A stretch of DNA of 64,000 nt from Pedobacter africanus (lineage in GTDB: Bacteria > Bacteroidota > Bacteroidia > Sphingobacteriales > Sphingobacteriaceae), in assembly GCF_900176535.1 (NCBI RefSeq), contig NZ_FWXT01000005.1, positions 62,001-126,000 of the forward strand, read 5' to 3'. Shown here in pieces: positions 26,217-33,881 of the stretch. The notes under the pieces were generated by a model, which ran no database searches, was not told the DNA's origin, and saw only the letters and a program-made list of their open reading frames with translations. Positions within the stretch are counted from its first letter, which is position 1. Every line of letters begins with the position of its first letter. The position numbers were made by a program, and so were the translations under genes.

Positions 26217-26269
26217 GGTTTCACAAGCTGTTCATTTTGTTCAAGTGCAAAACAGCCCATAAAAGCAAA

Positions 26270-26299
26270 ACCGGTACAATTCATGAAAATTATACCGGT
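26270..26299 (-). terminator. Terminator of the sugar transporter gene
   Basis: A 12-base stem with one G:T pair (ACCGGTACAATT / AATTATACCGGT, six-base loop). On the minus strand it is followed by a T-rich stretch (TTTTGCTTTT). It lies between the transporter stop (26321) and the kinase start (26216). Confidence 0.65.
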
Positions 26300-26320
26300 C
26301 TGAAATAATTTAAGATATTT

Positions 26321-27607
26321 TTAGTGACTTTTGCCCACTTTGTGCCCCGCTGAAGCAAAGTAAACAATATACAGGTAGGCTGGTAACATGGCATACAAGA
26401 AAGCATGTTGGAAGTCGATGTGTAATTTATCTTTCATAAACCCATACACCAACGGCCATATTGCCCCCCCGGCAATACCCATGATCATAATTGCAGAACC
26501 TGTTTTGGTAAATTTACCCAAACCTTTAATGCCCAGTGGAAAAATAGCAGGCCACATTAAAGAGTTCGCCAGACCTAACAAAGCAACAAACCAGAAAGAA
26601 ATTACGCCAGATGTAAACACAGAAAGCGCAGTAAACACAATACCCACCGAAGTACAGATTCTGAGCGCAGCTTGCTGACTGATAAATCTTGGGATAGTGA
26701 TGATACCGATTAAATAACCTACAAGCATAAAGCCTAAAGTAAATGCGGTAGCGTTATCTCTGAATACATGCGGAACTGTTCCCAGTTCGCGGGCATAAGT
26801 TCCAATGATATCTCCAGCCATTACTTCAACTGCCACACAAAAGAAAATCGCAAGGGCACCTAAAAACAAATGCGGATAGCTGAAAATTGTTTTTTTAACA
26901 TTAGCCGCTGAGTTTTCTGAAACTTCTTCTTCTTCCATATTTACTTCCGGAAGTTTAACAAACTTAAGCACTATTGCAAATAAGGCCAGCACAACTGCCA
27001 ATGCAATGTATGGTGCATGAAGTTGTCTTAACAATTCATCTAAAATGGTTTGCTTCTCAGCTTCAGACGCTGCCTGCGCCAATCGCGCCTCGGCTGCATT
27101 TGCTCCTTTCAAAAGTAATGTACTCAATACAATTGGCGCCACCATACCGGCTGTTTTGTTACAGAACCCGGCAATTGATATGCGTTGTGCTGCACTGTCA
27201 ATTGGCCCGATGATGCTTAAATAAGGATTTACTGCAGTCTGCAAAAGAGCCATACCCGAGCCCTGTACAAAAATTGCTGTTAAGAAAAGTCCATAACTGC
27301 TTTTTTCTGCAGCAGGGATGAACAACAAAGACCCTATGGCCAAAATCACCAAACTCCACACCAGACCATTGTGGAACCCTATTTTTTTAAGGATCCATGA
27401 ACTTGGTATCGCCAGGAAAAAATAAGCAATATAAGAGGCGAAGGTTACTAAATATGCCTGTAGATCGGTTTCCAGATCGAATGCTTTTTTAGCAAATGGA
27501 ATAAGGGAGCCGTTAGCCCAGGTTACAAAGCCTAGGATAAAAAACAGTGCACAACATATCACCATTGGGAATATCGCCGTTCTGCTTTGGGGTTGAGTTG
27601 AATTCAT
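26321..27607 (-). CDS. FucP-type sugar/proton MFS transporter
   Basis: 428 residues, 12 membrane helices, of the fucose:H+ symporter / glucose-galactose transporter branch of the MFS. The N-terminal block FFILGFVTWANGSLIPF and GSGMALLQTAVNPYLS are hallmarks of this branch. An inner-membrane importer of a hexose. It is transcribed away from the transketolase genes. A LacI/PurR-like palindrome lies 106-133 bases upstream of its start, so sugar-responsive repression is plausible. Confidence 0.9.
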   Translation of the reverse strand: MNSTQPQSRTAIFPMVICCALFFILGFVTWANGSLIPFAKKAFDLETDLQAYLVTFASYIAYFFLAIPSSWILKKIGFHNGLVWSLVILAIGSLLFIPAAEKSSYGLFLTAIFVQGSGMALLQTAVNPYLSIIGPIDSAAQRISIAGFCNKTAGMVAPIVLSTLLLKGANAAEARLAQAASEAEKQTILDELLRQLHAPYIALAVVLALFAIVLKFVKLPEVNMEEEEVSENSAANVKKTIFSYPHLFLGALAIFFCVAVEVMAGDIIGTYARELGTVPHVFRDNATAFTLGFMLVGYLIGIITIPRFISQQAALRICTSVGIVFTALSVFTSGVISFWFVALLGLANSLMWPAIFPLGIKGLGKFTKTGSAIMIMGIAGGAIWPLVYGFMKDKLHIDFQHAFLYAMLPAYLYIVYFASAGHKVGKSH

Positions 27608-27671
27608 GGTTCGGGTTTAGTTTTAATTTTGTGTATTTTACTTTTTTAAGTATTTTAAAAACTTCTGGCTC

Positions 27672-27679
27672 TAAAAATA
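27672..27679 (-). promoter_or_regulatory. Candidate -7 box of the sugar transporter
   Basis: TATTTTTA on the minus strand matches TAnnTTTG at seven of eight positions. It lies 65 bases upstream of the transporter ATG and 33 bases downstream of the LacI-like palindrome. Weak call. Confidence 0.3.
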
Positions 27680-27712
27680 TAAAATTTCATGGAATAACCG
27701 GCTTAATTAACT

Positions 27713-27740
27713 TTTTTTACGCAAACGTTTGAGTAAAAAA
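27713..27740. promoter_or_regulatory. LacI/PurR-family-like operator palindrome
   Basis: A 28-base palindrome with a single mismatched pair, centred on CG. The core ACGCAAACGTTTGAGT is within one base of the enteric PurR consensus ACGCAAACGTTTGCGT, and its central AAACGTTT is typical of LacI-family sites. It sits in the 249-base divergent gap between the sugar transporter (minus) and the transketolase genes (plus). No lacI-type gene lies in the window. Confidence 0.6.
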
Positions 27741-27823
27741 GGTGAATTAAAAACAATCAGCAATTTTTTCATGGAGCCAGCGAAGTTTAGGCCTAAATCA
27801 CTTAGCCCCAAAGTATTTTTAAT

Positions 27824-27831
27824 TACCTTTG
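27824..27831 (+). promoter_or_regulatory. Candidate -7 box of the transketolase operon
   Basis: TACCTTTG matches TAnnTTTG and ends 25 bases before the ATG at 27857. No convincing -33 TTG is seen at the right distance. Confidence 0.45.
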
Positions 27832-27856
27832 CTGTATTAATCAACAACCCCAATTA

Positions 27857-28702
27857 ATGAAACATACAATTAGTGAATTAGAAGATATCGCCGCTCAGGT
27901 AAGACGGGATATTGTGAGAATGGTACATGCCTGCCAGTCTGGTCACCCGGGCGGATCTTTGGGCTGTGCAGATTTTATGACTGCATTGTATTTTGAAATC
28001 ATGAACCACTCTACTGATTTTAAAATGGATGGAAAAGGCGAAGATTTATTTTTCCTTTCGAACGGACACATCTCACCGGTTTTTTATAGCGTTTTGGCCA
28101 GGTCTGGTTATTTCGACATAGCCGAGCTTGCTACCTTCAGAAAACTGAATTCAAGGCTGCAAGGGCACCCTACTACACACGAGGGCCTGCCTGGTATAAG
28201 GGTTGCTTCTGGTTCATTGGGCCAAGGCTTGTCGGTAGCCATTGGCGCTGCACAAGCAAAAAAATTAAATAAAGATCATGCTCATGTATTTGTATTACTT
28301 GGAGATGGTGAATTACAGGAAGGCCAGAACTGGGAAGCCATTATGTATGCGCCTTTCAATAAAGTGGATAACCTCATTGCATCTGTTGATTATAACGGAC
28401 AACAGATAGACGGGCCAACTGAAAAAGTATTGTCGCTAGAAAACCTTCAGGCTAAATTTGAAGCTTTTGGCTGGCATGTGATCAACTCCGACGGTAACGA
28501 TATGGATGCTATTGTTAAGGCCCTGCATTATGCAAAATCGCTTTCCGGCAAAGGCAAACCCGTTCTGAATTTGATGAGCACGCAAATGGGCTATGGGGTT
28601 GATTTCATGATGGGATCGCACAAATGGCATGGTGTAGCCCCAAATGATGAGCAGCTTGCCGCAGCTTTAGCCCAATTGAGTAGCACCCTTAAAGATTACT
28701 AA
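27857..28702 (+). CDS. Transketolase, N-terminal (TPP-binding) subunit
   Basis: 281 residues, equal to the first half of a normal transketolase. The thiamine diphosphate motif begins at GDGELQEGQNWEA and ends at DYNGQQIDG. HPGGSLG near residue 31 and GSLGQGLSVAIGAA are conserved. It forms the two-subunit enzyme with the next gene, two bases downstream. It transfers two-carbon ketol units in the pentose phosphate pathway. Split transketolases are known in many bacteria and archaea, so this is not a broken gene. Confidence 0.93.
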   Translation: MKHTISELEDIAAQVRRDIVRMVHACQSGHPGGSLGCADFMTALYFEIMNHSTDFKMDGKGEDLFFLSNGHISPVFYSVLARSGYFDIAELATFRKLNSRLQGHPTTHEGLPGIRVASGSLGQGLSVAIGAAQAKKLNKDHAHVFVLLGDGELQEGQNWEAIMYAPFNKVDNLIASVDYNGQQIDGPTEKVLSLENLQAKFEAFGWHVINSDGNDMDAIVKALHYAKSLSGKGKPVLNLMSTQMGYGVDFMMGSHKWHGVAPNDEQLAAALAQLSSTLKDY

Positions 28703-28704
28703 GC

Positions 28705-29664
28705 ATGAAAAAGTATACATACACAGAAAAAAAAGATACACGTTCTGGCTTTGGGGCCGGATTGCTTGAAGCAGGAAAAAGAAACCCCGAGGTGGTAGCG
28801 CTTTGTGCCGATCTGGTGGGCTCCTTAAAAATGGATGCCTTTATCAAGGAATTTCCTGAACGTTTTTTCCAGATCGGGATTGCAGAAGCCAATATGATAG
28901 GTATAGCAGCTGGTTTGACCATTGGAGGGAAAATCCCTTTTACCGGAACTTTTGCCAATTTTTCCACAGGAAGGGTTTACGACCAGATCCGTCAGTCTGT
29001 TGCTTATTCAGACAAAAATGTTAAAATCTGTGCTTCTCACGCGGGTTTAACCCTGGGTGAAGATGGAGCTACACACCAGATCCTGGAAGACATAGGCCTA
29101 ATGAAAATGTTGCCTGGCATGACGGTAATCAATACCTGCGATTATAACCAGACCAAAGCCGCAACAATAGCGATTGCAGAACACCATGGACCTGTTTACC
29201 TACGTTTTGGACGTCCTGTAATCCCTGTCTTTACCGATCCTGACCAAAAATTTGAGATAGGTAAAGCTTGGATGGTAAACGAAGGTAAAGATGTAACCAT
29301 TATCGCTACCGGACATATGGTATGGAAAGCTATTGAGGCAGGTGAACAGCTTGCCGAACTGGGTATTGATGCTGAAATCATCAACATCCACACCATTAAG
29401 CCACTGGATGAAGAGGCAGTACTGAAATCTGTTAAAAAAACCGGCTGTGTAGTTACCTGCGAAGAGCACAATAAATATGGCGGACTGGGAGAAAGTGTGG
29501 CACGCCTGCTTTCAACCGAATTCCCGGCTCCACAGGAATTTGTTGCGGTAAATGACAGCTTTGGTGAGAGCGGCACACCTGATCAGCTGATGACAAAATA
29601 CGGCTTAGACACTGTAAATATTGTAGAGGCAGTTCAAAAAGTAATCAAAAGAGCTAAGCAGTAA
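28705..29664 (+). CDS. Transketolase, C-terminal subunit
   Basis: 319 residues: pyrimidine-binding domain, with the conserved Glu in FQIGIAEANMIGIAAG and SHAGLTLGEDGATHQ, followed by the transketolase C-terminal domain (from about residue 190, IIATGHMVWKAIEAGEQL). It completes the enzyme begun by the preceding gene. 1-deoxyxylulose-5-phosphate synthase-like proteins share this architecture, but the gene pair and the lengths favour split transketolase. Confidence 0.92.
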   Translation: MKKYTYTEKKDTRSGFGAGLLEAGKRNPEVVALCADLVGSLKMDAFIKEFPERFFQIGIAEANMIGIAAGLTIGGKIPFTGTFANFSTGRVYDQIRQSVAYSDKNVKICASHAGLTLGEDGATHQILEDIGLMKMLPGMTVINTCDYNQTKAATIAIAEHHGPVYLRFGRPVIPVFTDPDQKFEIGKAWMVNEGKDVTIIATGHMVWKAIEAGEQLAELGIDAEIINIHTIKPLDEEAVLKSVKKTGCVVTCEEHNKYGGLGESVARLLSTEFPAPQEFVAVNDSFGESGTPDQLMTKYGLDTVNIVEAVQKVIKRAKQ

Positions 29665-29681
29665 AAAGCAGGTTATAACCC

Positions 29682-30242
29682 ATGAAGCAGGTTGAAGATT
29701 CAGAGATATTGGAGAAATTCTCAGCGGCAAAAACCCGCGATGAAGGCTTTAACCTGCTTCTTGCCAAATACCAGCAAAAAATATACTGGCACGTCAGGCG
29801 ACTTGTAATTGATCACGACGATGCTGACGACCTGGTTCAGGATACCTTTGTTAAGGTTTGGAAAAACCTCGATAAATTTCGCAGTGATGCCCAGCTTTAC
29901 ACCTGGATTTACCGTATTGCTACCAATGAATGTATTACTTTTCTGAATAAGAAGAAGCAGAGAAACAACACACCACTCGAGGAAGTATCTGCCGAATTGT
30001 CGGAGACACTTATAGCTTCTTCTCATTTTAATGGCGACAAGGTGCAGCTTAAACTTCAGCAAGCCATACTTACCCTGCCTGAAAAACAGCGTCTCATATT
30101 TAACATGAAGTATTATGACGACCTGAAATACGAGGAAATCTCGGAAATTACAGGCACCAGTGTTGGGGCACTAAAGGCATCATTTCATATAGCGGTAAAA
30201 AAAATTGAAGCTTTTATGCTAAATGAAAACATTAACTTTTAA
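29682..30242 (+). CDS. ECF-type RNA polymerase sigma factor
   Basis: 186 residues. Region 2 spans about 20-90 (DADDLVQDTFVKVWKNLDKF, then LYTWIYRIATNECITFLNKK). Region 4 is at about 125-180 (LPEKQRLIFNMKYYDDLKYEEIS and a helix-turn-helix TSVGALKASFHIAVKKI). There is no region 1 or 3, so it is a group 4 sigma factor. It begins 17 bases after transketolase. Two genes follow closely: a single-span protein that looks like its anti-sigma factor, and a periplasmic Spy-like protein. Confidence 0.93.
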   Translation: MKQVEDSEILEKFSAAKTRDEGFNLLLAKYQQKIYWHVRRLVIDHDDADDLVQDTFVKVWKNLDKFRSDAQLYTWIYRIATNECITFLNKKKQRNNTPLEEVSAELSETLIASSHFNGDKVQLKLQQAILTLPEKQRLIFNMKYYDDLKYEEISEITGTSVGALKASFHIAVKKIEAFMLNENINF

Positions 30243-30276
30243 ACCTTTTGGCTTATAATGTATCAATATACTTGTG

Positions 30277-30771
30277 ATGGAAGATAATTTAGAAAATAAT
30301 GGGTTCAGTGTTCCGGAAAATTACTTCAATACGCTTAATGACGCTATTGATGCCAGGATCCGGGCTGAAAAAATAAGGATGCTGGCAGCAACTGAGGGTT
30401 ACACCGTTCCTGAAGGCTATTTTGAAAAACTACAGCTTCAAATTCTGGATAAAACAGTAAAGGAGAAAAAACCGCAGGCTAAAGTGCTACGTCTATGGCG
30501 TTCAAGTCTTTTGAAATATGCTTCAGCGGCCTGTTTCCTCATAGTTAGCGCTGCAGGTCTTTACTTTTATCAGGACCAGCAAAGCAGCAAAAACATTGCT
30601 CACAATGATCTGGCCACAGAACTGCTGCTCTATGATATAGATGAACAGGTGATTATTGACCACATTGAAGACCATGGCCTGAAGGCCAGGGACCCAAAAC
30701 ATTCAAATGTGGAACTGGAAAACTATATACTTAATAATTATTCTCAGAATGACATTGCATCGGCATTTTAA
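30277..30771 (+). CDS. Putative membrane anti-sigma factor with duplicated VPExYF motif
   Basis: 164 residues from the ATG at 30277 (a GTG directly before it is less likely). The N-terminal cytoplasmic part has a repeated motif, FSVPENYFNTLNDAI near residue 10 and YTVPEGYFEKLQLQI near residue 46. A single membrane segment (about 90-108, KYASAACFLIVSAAGLYFY) and an acidic C-terminal domain follow. No zinc-type anti-sigma HxxxCxxC motif is seen. The position directly after an ECF sigma gene supports an anti-sigma role, which is inference. Confidence 0.6.
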   Translation: MEDNLENNGFSVPENYFNTLNDAIDARIRAEKIRMLAATEGYTVPEGYFEKLQLQILDKTVKEKKPQAKVLRLWRSSLLKYASAACFLIVSAAGLYFYQDQQSSKNIAHNDLATELLLYDIDEQVIIDHIEDHGLKARDPKHSNVELENYILNNYSQNDIASAF

Positions 30772-30781
30772 ATATACACTC

Positions 30782-31240
30782 ATGAAACAACTTTTGGTTA
30801 CGCTTTTGTTTATGTTTCCTGCGCTGGTTATGGCACAAAAGTATACCGAGCGGATGAATGATGAGATTGAAGCCTATAAAATTGGCTTTTTGACCCAGAA
30901 ACTTGACCTCTCAGCGGATGAAGCGAAAATCTTCTGGCCGATATACAACAACTGGCAAAAGGAACAGACTGCGTTGCGCAAAGAGCGCATGCAGAAAATG
31001 ATCAATTACAGAAAGATTGCTGAAATAGAAGAATTGTCGGATACCGAGATACAGAATTTAATTGAAAATAGCTTCAGTATCAAACAAAGAGAGCTTAACC
31101 TGGAACGTAAATATTATTATAGGCTCAAATCCAGTTTGCCAATTAAAATAGTAGGCAAATTTTACCGTGCGCAGGAGGCCTTTAAAAAAGAGATCCTGGT
31201 CAAGTACAGATTTAACAACGCCAGACCGCAGCCAAATTAA
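30782..31240 (+). CDS. Periplasmic Spy/CpxP-like helical protein of the sigma operon
   Basis: 152 residues from the ATG at 30782; an ATG at 30707 in the same frame lies inside the previous gene. Signal peptide to VMAQ (residue 19), then an almost entirely helical, charged domain (FLTQKLDLSADEAKIFWPIYNNW, then LRKERMQKM). This resembles the Spy/CpxP LTxxQ class and 'sensor of ECF-type sigma factor' proteins of Bacteroidota. It probably responds to envelope or metal stress together with the sigma and anti-sigma genes. Confidence in the exact role is low. Confidence 0.65.
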   Translation: MKQLLVTLLFMFPALVMAQKYTERMNDEIEAYKIGFLTQKLDLSADEAKIFWPIYNNWQKEQTALRKERMQKMINYRKIAEIEELSDTEIQNLIENSFSIKQRELNLERKYYYRLKSSLPIKIVGKFYRAQEAFKKEILVKYRFNNARPQPN

Positions 31241-31245
31241 TTTTG

Positions 31246-31253
31246 TATTTTTG
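31246..31253 (+). promoter_or_regulatory. -7 box abutting the aminotransferase start
   Basis: TATTTTTG matches TAnnTTTG and ends three bases before the ATG at 31257, which predicts a leaderless or almost leaderless mRNA. It lies just after the stop of the preceding gene. Confidence 0.5.
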
Positions 31254-31256
31254 GGC

Positions 31257-32447
31257 ATGCTTACACAACGCCAGTTATTTCTGCAACACAACGCCCAGAC
31301 AACCTTAGAACCTCTTCTTTTAGAATTTAACAAAGCCCAGGGCATGTATTTGTATGATGCCAAGGGTAAAAAATACATGGACCTGATTGCAGGTATTGGG
31401 GTAAGCAATGTGGGTCATTGCCACCCGTCAGTTGTACACGCGGTACAGGAACAGGCAGCCAGCTATATGCACATTATGGTATATGGAGAATTTGTGCAAA
31501 GCCCCCAGGTAAACTTTGCTAAAGCACTTTCAGATATTTTGCCCGAAAACTTAAACTGTACCTATTTTGTAAACTCCGGTGCCGAAGCGGTTGAAGGGGC
31601 AATGAAACTCGCGAAGCGTTATACTGGTCGTTCTGAAATCATTTCCTGCCATCATTCTTATCACGGCAGTACCCAGGGTGCACTTAGCCTGATGGGAAAT
31701 GAAGAATTTAAACAAGCCTACAGACCCCTGCTGCCAGGTGTTAAGTTCATCGGTTACGATAGTCCCGAAGATCTTGATTTAATAACCAAACATACTGCTG
31801 CTGTGTTTGTGGAAACCATACAGGGAGAAGCAGGCGTAAGAGTAGCGAGTCAAGCCTGGTTCAAAGCTTTAAGAGAGAAATGTACGGAAACAGGAACCTT
31901 ACTGGTACTCGACGAAATACAATGCGGTTTTGGGCGTACCGGAAAAATGTTTGGTTTTGAGCATTTTGATATAGTTCCTGATATATTGCTGCTCGCAAAG
32001 GGAATTGGGGGCGGAATGCCTATAGGTGCCTTCATTAGCGCTAAAGAAATTATGCTTTCGCTGGCTACAAACCCAATATTAGGGCATATTACTACATTTG
32101 GTGGGCACCCGGTTAGCTGTGCAGCCGGATTGGCCACATTGCAGGCCATTTTAAACGAGGATATAGTTTCCGGAGTTACTGCCAAAGGTGAATTGTTCAA
32201 GAAATTATTGGTACACCCGGCAATCAAAGCTGTTCGGGGAAAGGGCCTAATGATGGCGATAGCATTTGAGAGCTTTGAGCAAAACAAAAAAATAATTGAT
32301 GCCTGTATTGCAGATGGGCTGATCAGCGATTGGTTTTTACATTGCAGTAATGCCATGCGTATAGCACCGCCGCTGATCATTACCGAGAAAGAAATTGAGT
32401 GGGCCTGCAACATCATTCTGAAAAATGCAGATAAAATAACTGTTTAA
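31257..32447 (+). CDS. Class III PLP-dependent aminotransferase (acetylornithine/ornithine-like)
   Basis: 396 residues from the ATG at 31257 (MLTQRQLFLQ). An upstream in-frame ATG at 31167 would overlap the previous gene by 74 bases and is unlikely. PLP lysine K248 is in LLLAKGIGGG. The conserved VNSGAEAVEGAMKLAKRYTG and LDEIQCGFGRTGKMF blocks are typical of acetylornithine, ornithine and 4-aminobutyrate aminotransferases. The substrate is not settled by sequence, and no arginine genes are adjacent. It converges with the DUF58 gene, and the two stop codons overlap. Confidence 0.9.
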   Translation: MLTQRQLFLQHNAQTTLEPLLLEFNKAQGMYLYDAKGKKYMDLIAGIGVSNVGHCHPSVVHAVQEQAASYMHIMVYGEFVQSPQVNFAKALSDILPENLNCTYFVNSGAEAVEGAMKLAKRYTGRSEIISCHHSYHGSTQGALSLMGNEEFKQAYRPLLPGVKFIGYDSPEDLDLITKHTAAVFVETIQGEAGVRVASQAWFKALREKCTETGTLLVLDEIQCGFGRTGKMFGFEHFDIVPDILLLAKGIGGGMPIGAFISAKEIMLSLATNPILGHITTFGGHPVSCAAGLATLQAILNEDIVSGVTAKGELFKKLLVHPAIKAVRGKGLMMAIAFESFEQNKKIIDACIADGLISDWFLHCSNAMRIAPPLIITEKEIEWACNIILKNADKITV

Positions 32448-33364
32448 TTCATCTTCTGCCGCTTGATCAGGTAGGCCTGCAATATAGGATGAAAACCCTC
32501 AGCAATATCTGCATCGATCATATCAATTTTATATTGTGTACATTTTAGTGCTATCGCCTGCCGGTATACCTGCATTCTTGAAAGGTAAGCATCTTTCACT
32601 TTCGAGGTATGTGTTTTTAAGACTGCACCTGTTTCCATGTCTACAAACTGATAAGGACGGTTTTCAAACCTGAAATCTACTTCCCGGGCTTTGTCAGTTA
32701 CGTTAAAGAGGATGACTTCGTGCTTATTGAATTTGAGATGCTGAAGGGCAGCAAATAACCCATCAATGCGCTGCTCCTCATGCACAGTACTCAACATATC
32801 GCTAAAAACAACAACCATCGATCGCTTATGAATGAGCTCGGCTACCTGGTGCAGGGCCTGTTCCAGATTGGTTCTGATGTTCATTTGTTCGGCCTTCAGA
32901 ATTTGTTCAAGTCTTGAAAACAAATATTTCTGATGTGCAGTAGTTGATTTGGCGGGTGTATTTAACAAAAGATGATCTGTAAAAAGACTCAGGCCAAATG
33001 CATCTCGTTGCCTTTTTAACAAAAAAATAAGCGAAGCCACCGCCTGTACAGCAAAGTTAAGTTTATTGTATTCCTTCAGTGGAAAATACATCGACGAGGA
33101 TATGTCTACAACAAACTGGCAACGCAAATTAGTTTCTTCTTCGTAACGCTTACTAAAGAGTTTGTCTGTTTTTGCGTACAACTTCCAGTCTATATTCTTA
33201 ACATTATCGCCAGTATTGTAGAGCCTGTGCTCAGCAAACTCAACAGAAAAACCATGAAAAGGGCTTTTATGCAATCCGGTAATGAACCCTTCGACTACCT
33301 GCCGGGCAAGTAGTTCAAGGTTGCCGTTAAAATGTAAGCTTTGTTCATCAAGGGGCGACTGCAT
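32444..33364 (-). CDS. DUF58 (MoxR-associated vWA-like) protein
   Basis: 306 residues from the ATG at 33364 (MQSPLDEQ); an ATG at 33397 would add eleven residues that overlap a terminator hairpin. The DUF58 signature runs around DNVKNIDWKLYAKTDKLFSKRYEEE. The vWA-like DISSSM metal site follows at about residue 95, with a second domain to the end. DUF58 proteins usually work with a MoxR-type AAA ATPase as envelope or protein-complex chaperones. No MoxR gene is visible in this window. Confidence 0.85.
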   Translation of the reverse strand: MQSPLDEQSLHFNGNLELLARQVVEGFITGLHKSPFHGFSVEFAEHRLYNTGDNVKNIDWKLYAKTDKLFSKRYEEETNLRCQFVVDISSSMYFPLKEYNKLNFAVQAVASLIFLLKRQRDAFGLSLFTDHLLLNTPAKSTTAHQKYLFSRLEQILKAEQMNIRTNLEQALHQVAELIHKRSMVVVFSDMLSTVHEEQRIDGLFAALQHLKFNKHEVILFNVTDKAREVDFRFENRPYQFVDMETGAVLKTHTSKVKDAYLSRMQVYRQAIALKCTQYKIDMIDADIAEGFHPILQAYLIKRQKMN

Positions 33365-33377
33365 AGTGTAAATATAA

Positions 33378-33408
33378 AAAAAGCGTCCATTAATCATGAA
33401 CGCTTTTT
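33378..33408 (-). terminator. Terminator after trxA
   Basis: Stem AAAAAGCGT / ACGCTTTTT with a 13-base loop. On the minus strand the stem is followed by seven T. It ends the trxA transcript before the DUF58 gene. TATATTTA just beyond may serve as a DUF58 promoter. Confidence 0.75.
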
Positions 33409-33429
33409 ATTCGTATTTACGATATTTTC

Positions 33430-33747
33430 TTACAATTGCTTGTCTAATTTCTGTGACAGTACAGATTTAGGAACTGCGCCCACTTGTTTATCTACAACTT
33501 CACCATTTTTAAAGTACAATAAAGCCGGGATGTTACGGATACCAAACTGAGTAGAAATTTGAGGGTTGTTATCAACATTAACTTTTCCTACAAGCGCCTT
33601 TCCTTCGTATTCTTTTGAGATTTCGTCTACTACCGGACCTACCATACGACATGGACCGCACCATTCTGCCCAAAAGTCAACCAAAACGGGTTTATCTGAT
33701 TTTAATACAACTTCCTCGAAGTTAGCATCTGTGATTTCTAAAGCCAT
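33430..33747 (-). CDS. trxA: Thioredoxin
   Basis: 105 residues, one thioredoxin domain with the active site WCGPC (C30, C33), no signal peptide, and the cis-Pro in GIRNIPALLYF. General cytoplasmic disulfide reductant, for instance for Bcp and ribonucleotide reductase. A TATATTTG box at 33830-33837 (minus) is a plausible promoter, and the hairpin at 33378-33408 ends the transcript, so it is probably monocistronic. Confidence 0.96.
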   Translation of the reverse strand: MALEITDANFEEVVLKSDKPVLVDFWAEWCGPCRMVGPVVDEISKEYEGKALVGKVNVDNNPQISTQFGIRNIPALLYFKNGEVVDKQVGAVPKSVLSQKLDKQL

Positions 33748-33829
33748 AATTATATTTTTTAAATGTTATTTCTCTTAATTAGCTTGCCCGAGTAAGATCT
33801 GGTTTATTTTATAAAACTCTTGCAGACTA

Positions 33830-33837
33830 CAAATATA
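33830..33837 (-). promoter_or_regulatory. Candidate -7 box of trxA
   Basis: TATATTTG on the minus strand is a full match to TAnnTTTG, in the 134-base gap between dnaE and trxA. It would leave a leader of about 75 bases. Confidence 0.45.
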
Positions 33838-33881
33838 TTATCAATTGTAATGCCATCAAGTCGGCTAGTGCCATTATGACA

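Noticed and set aside
27857..29664. Transketolase broken in two by a frameshift
   Set aside because: Each half has its own start, stop and complete domain set; split transketolases are a known form.
31850..32416. Open frame of 188 codons on the minus strand
   Set aside because: Lies antisense within the aminotransferase gene, whose PLP motifs are intact.
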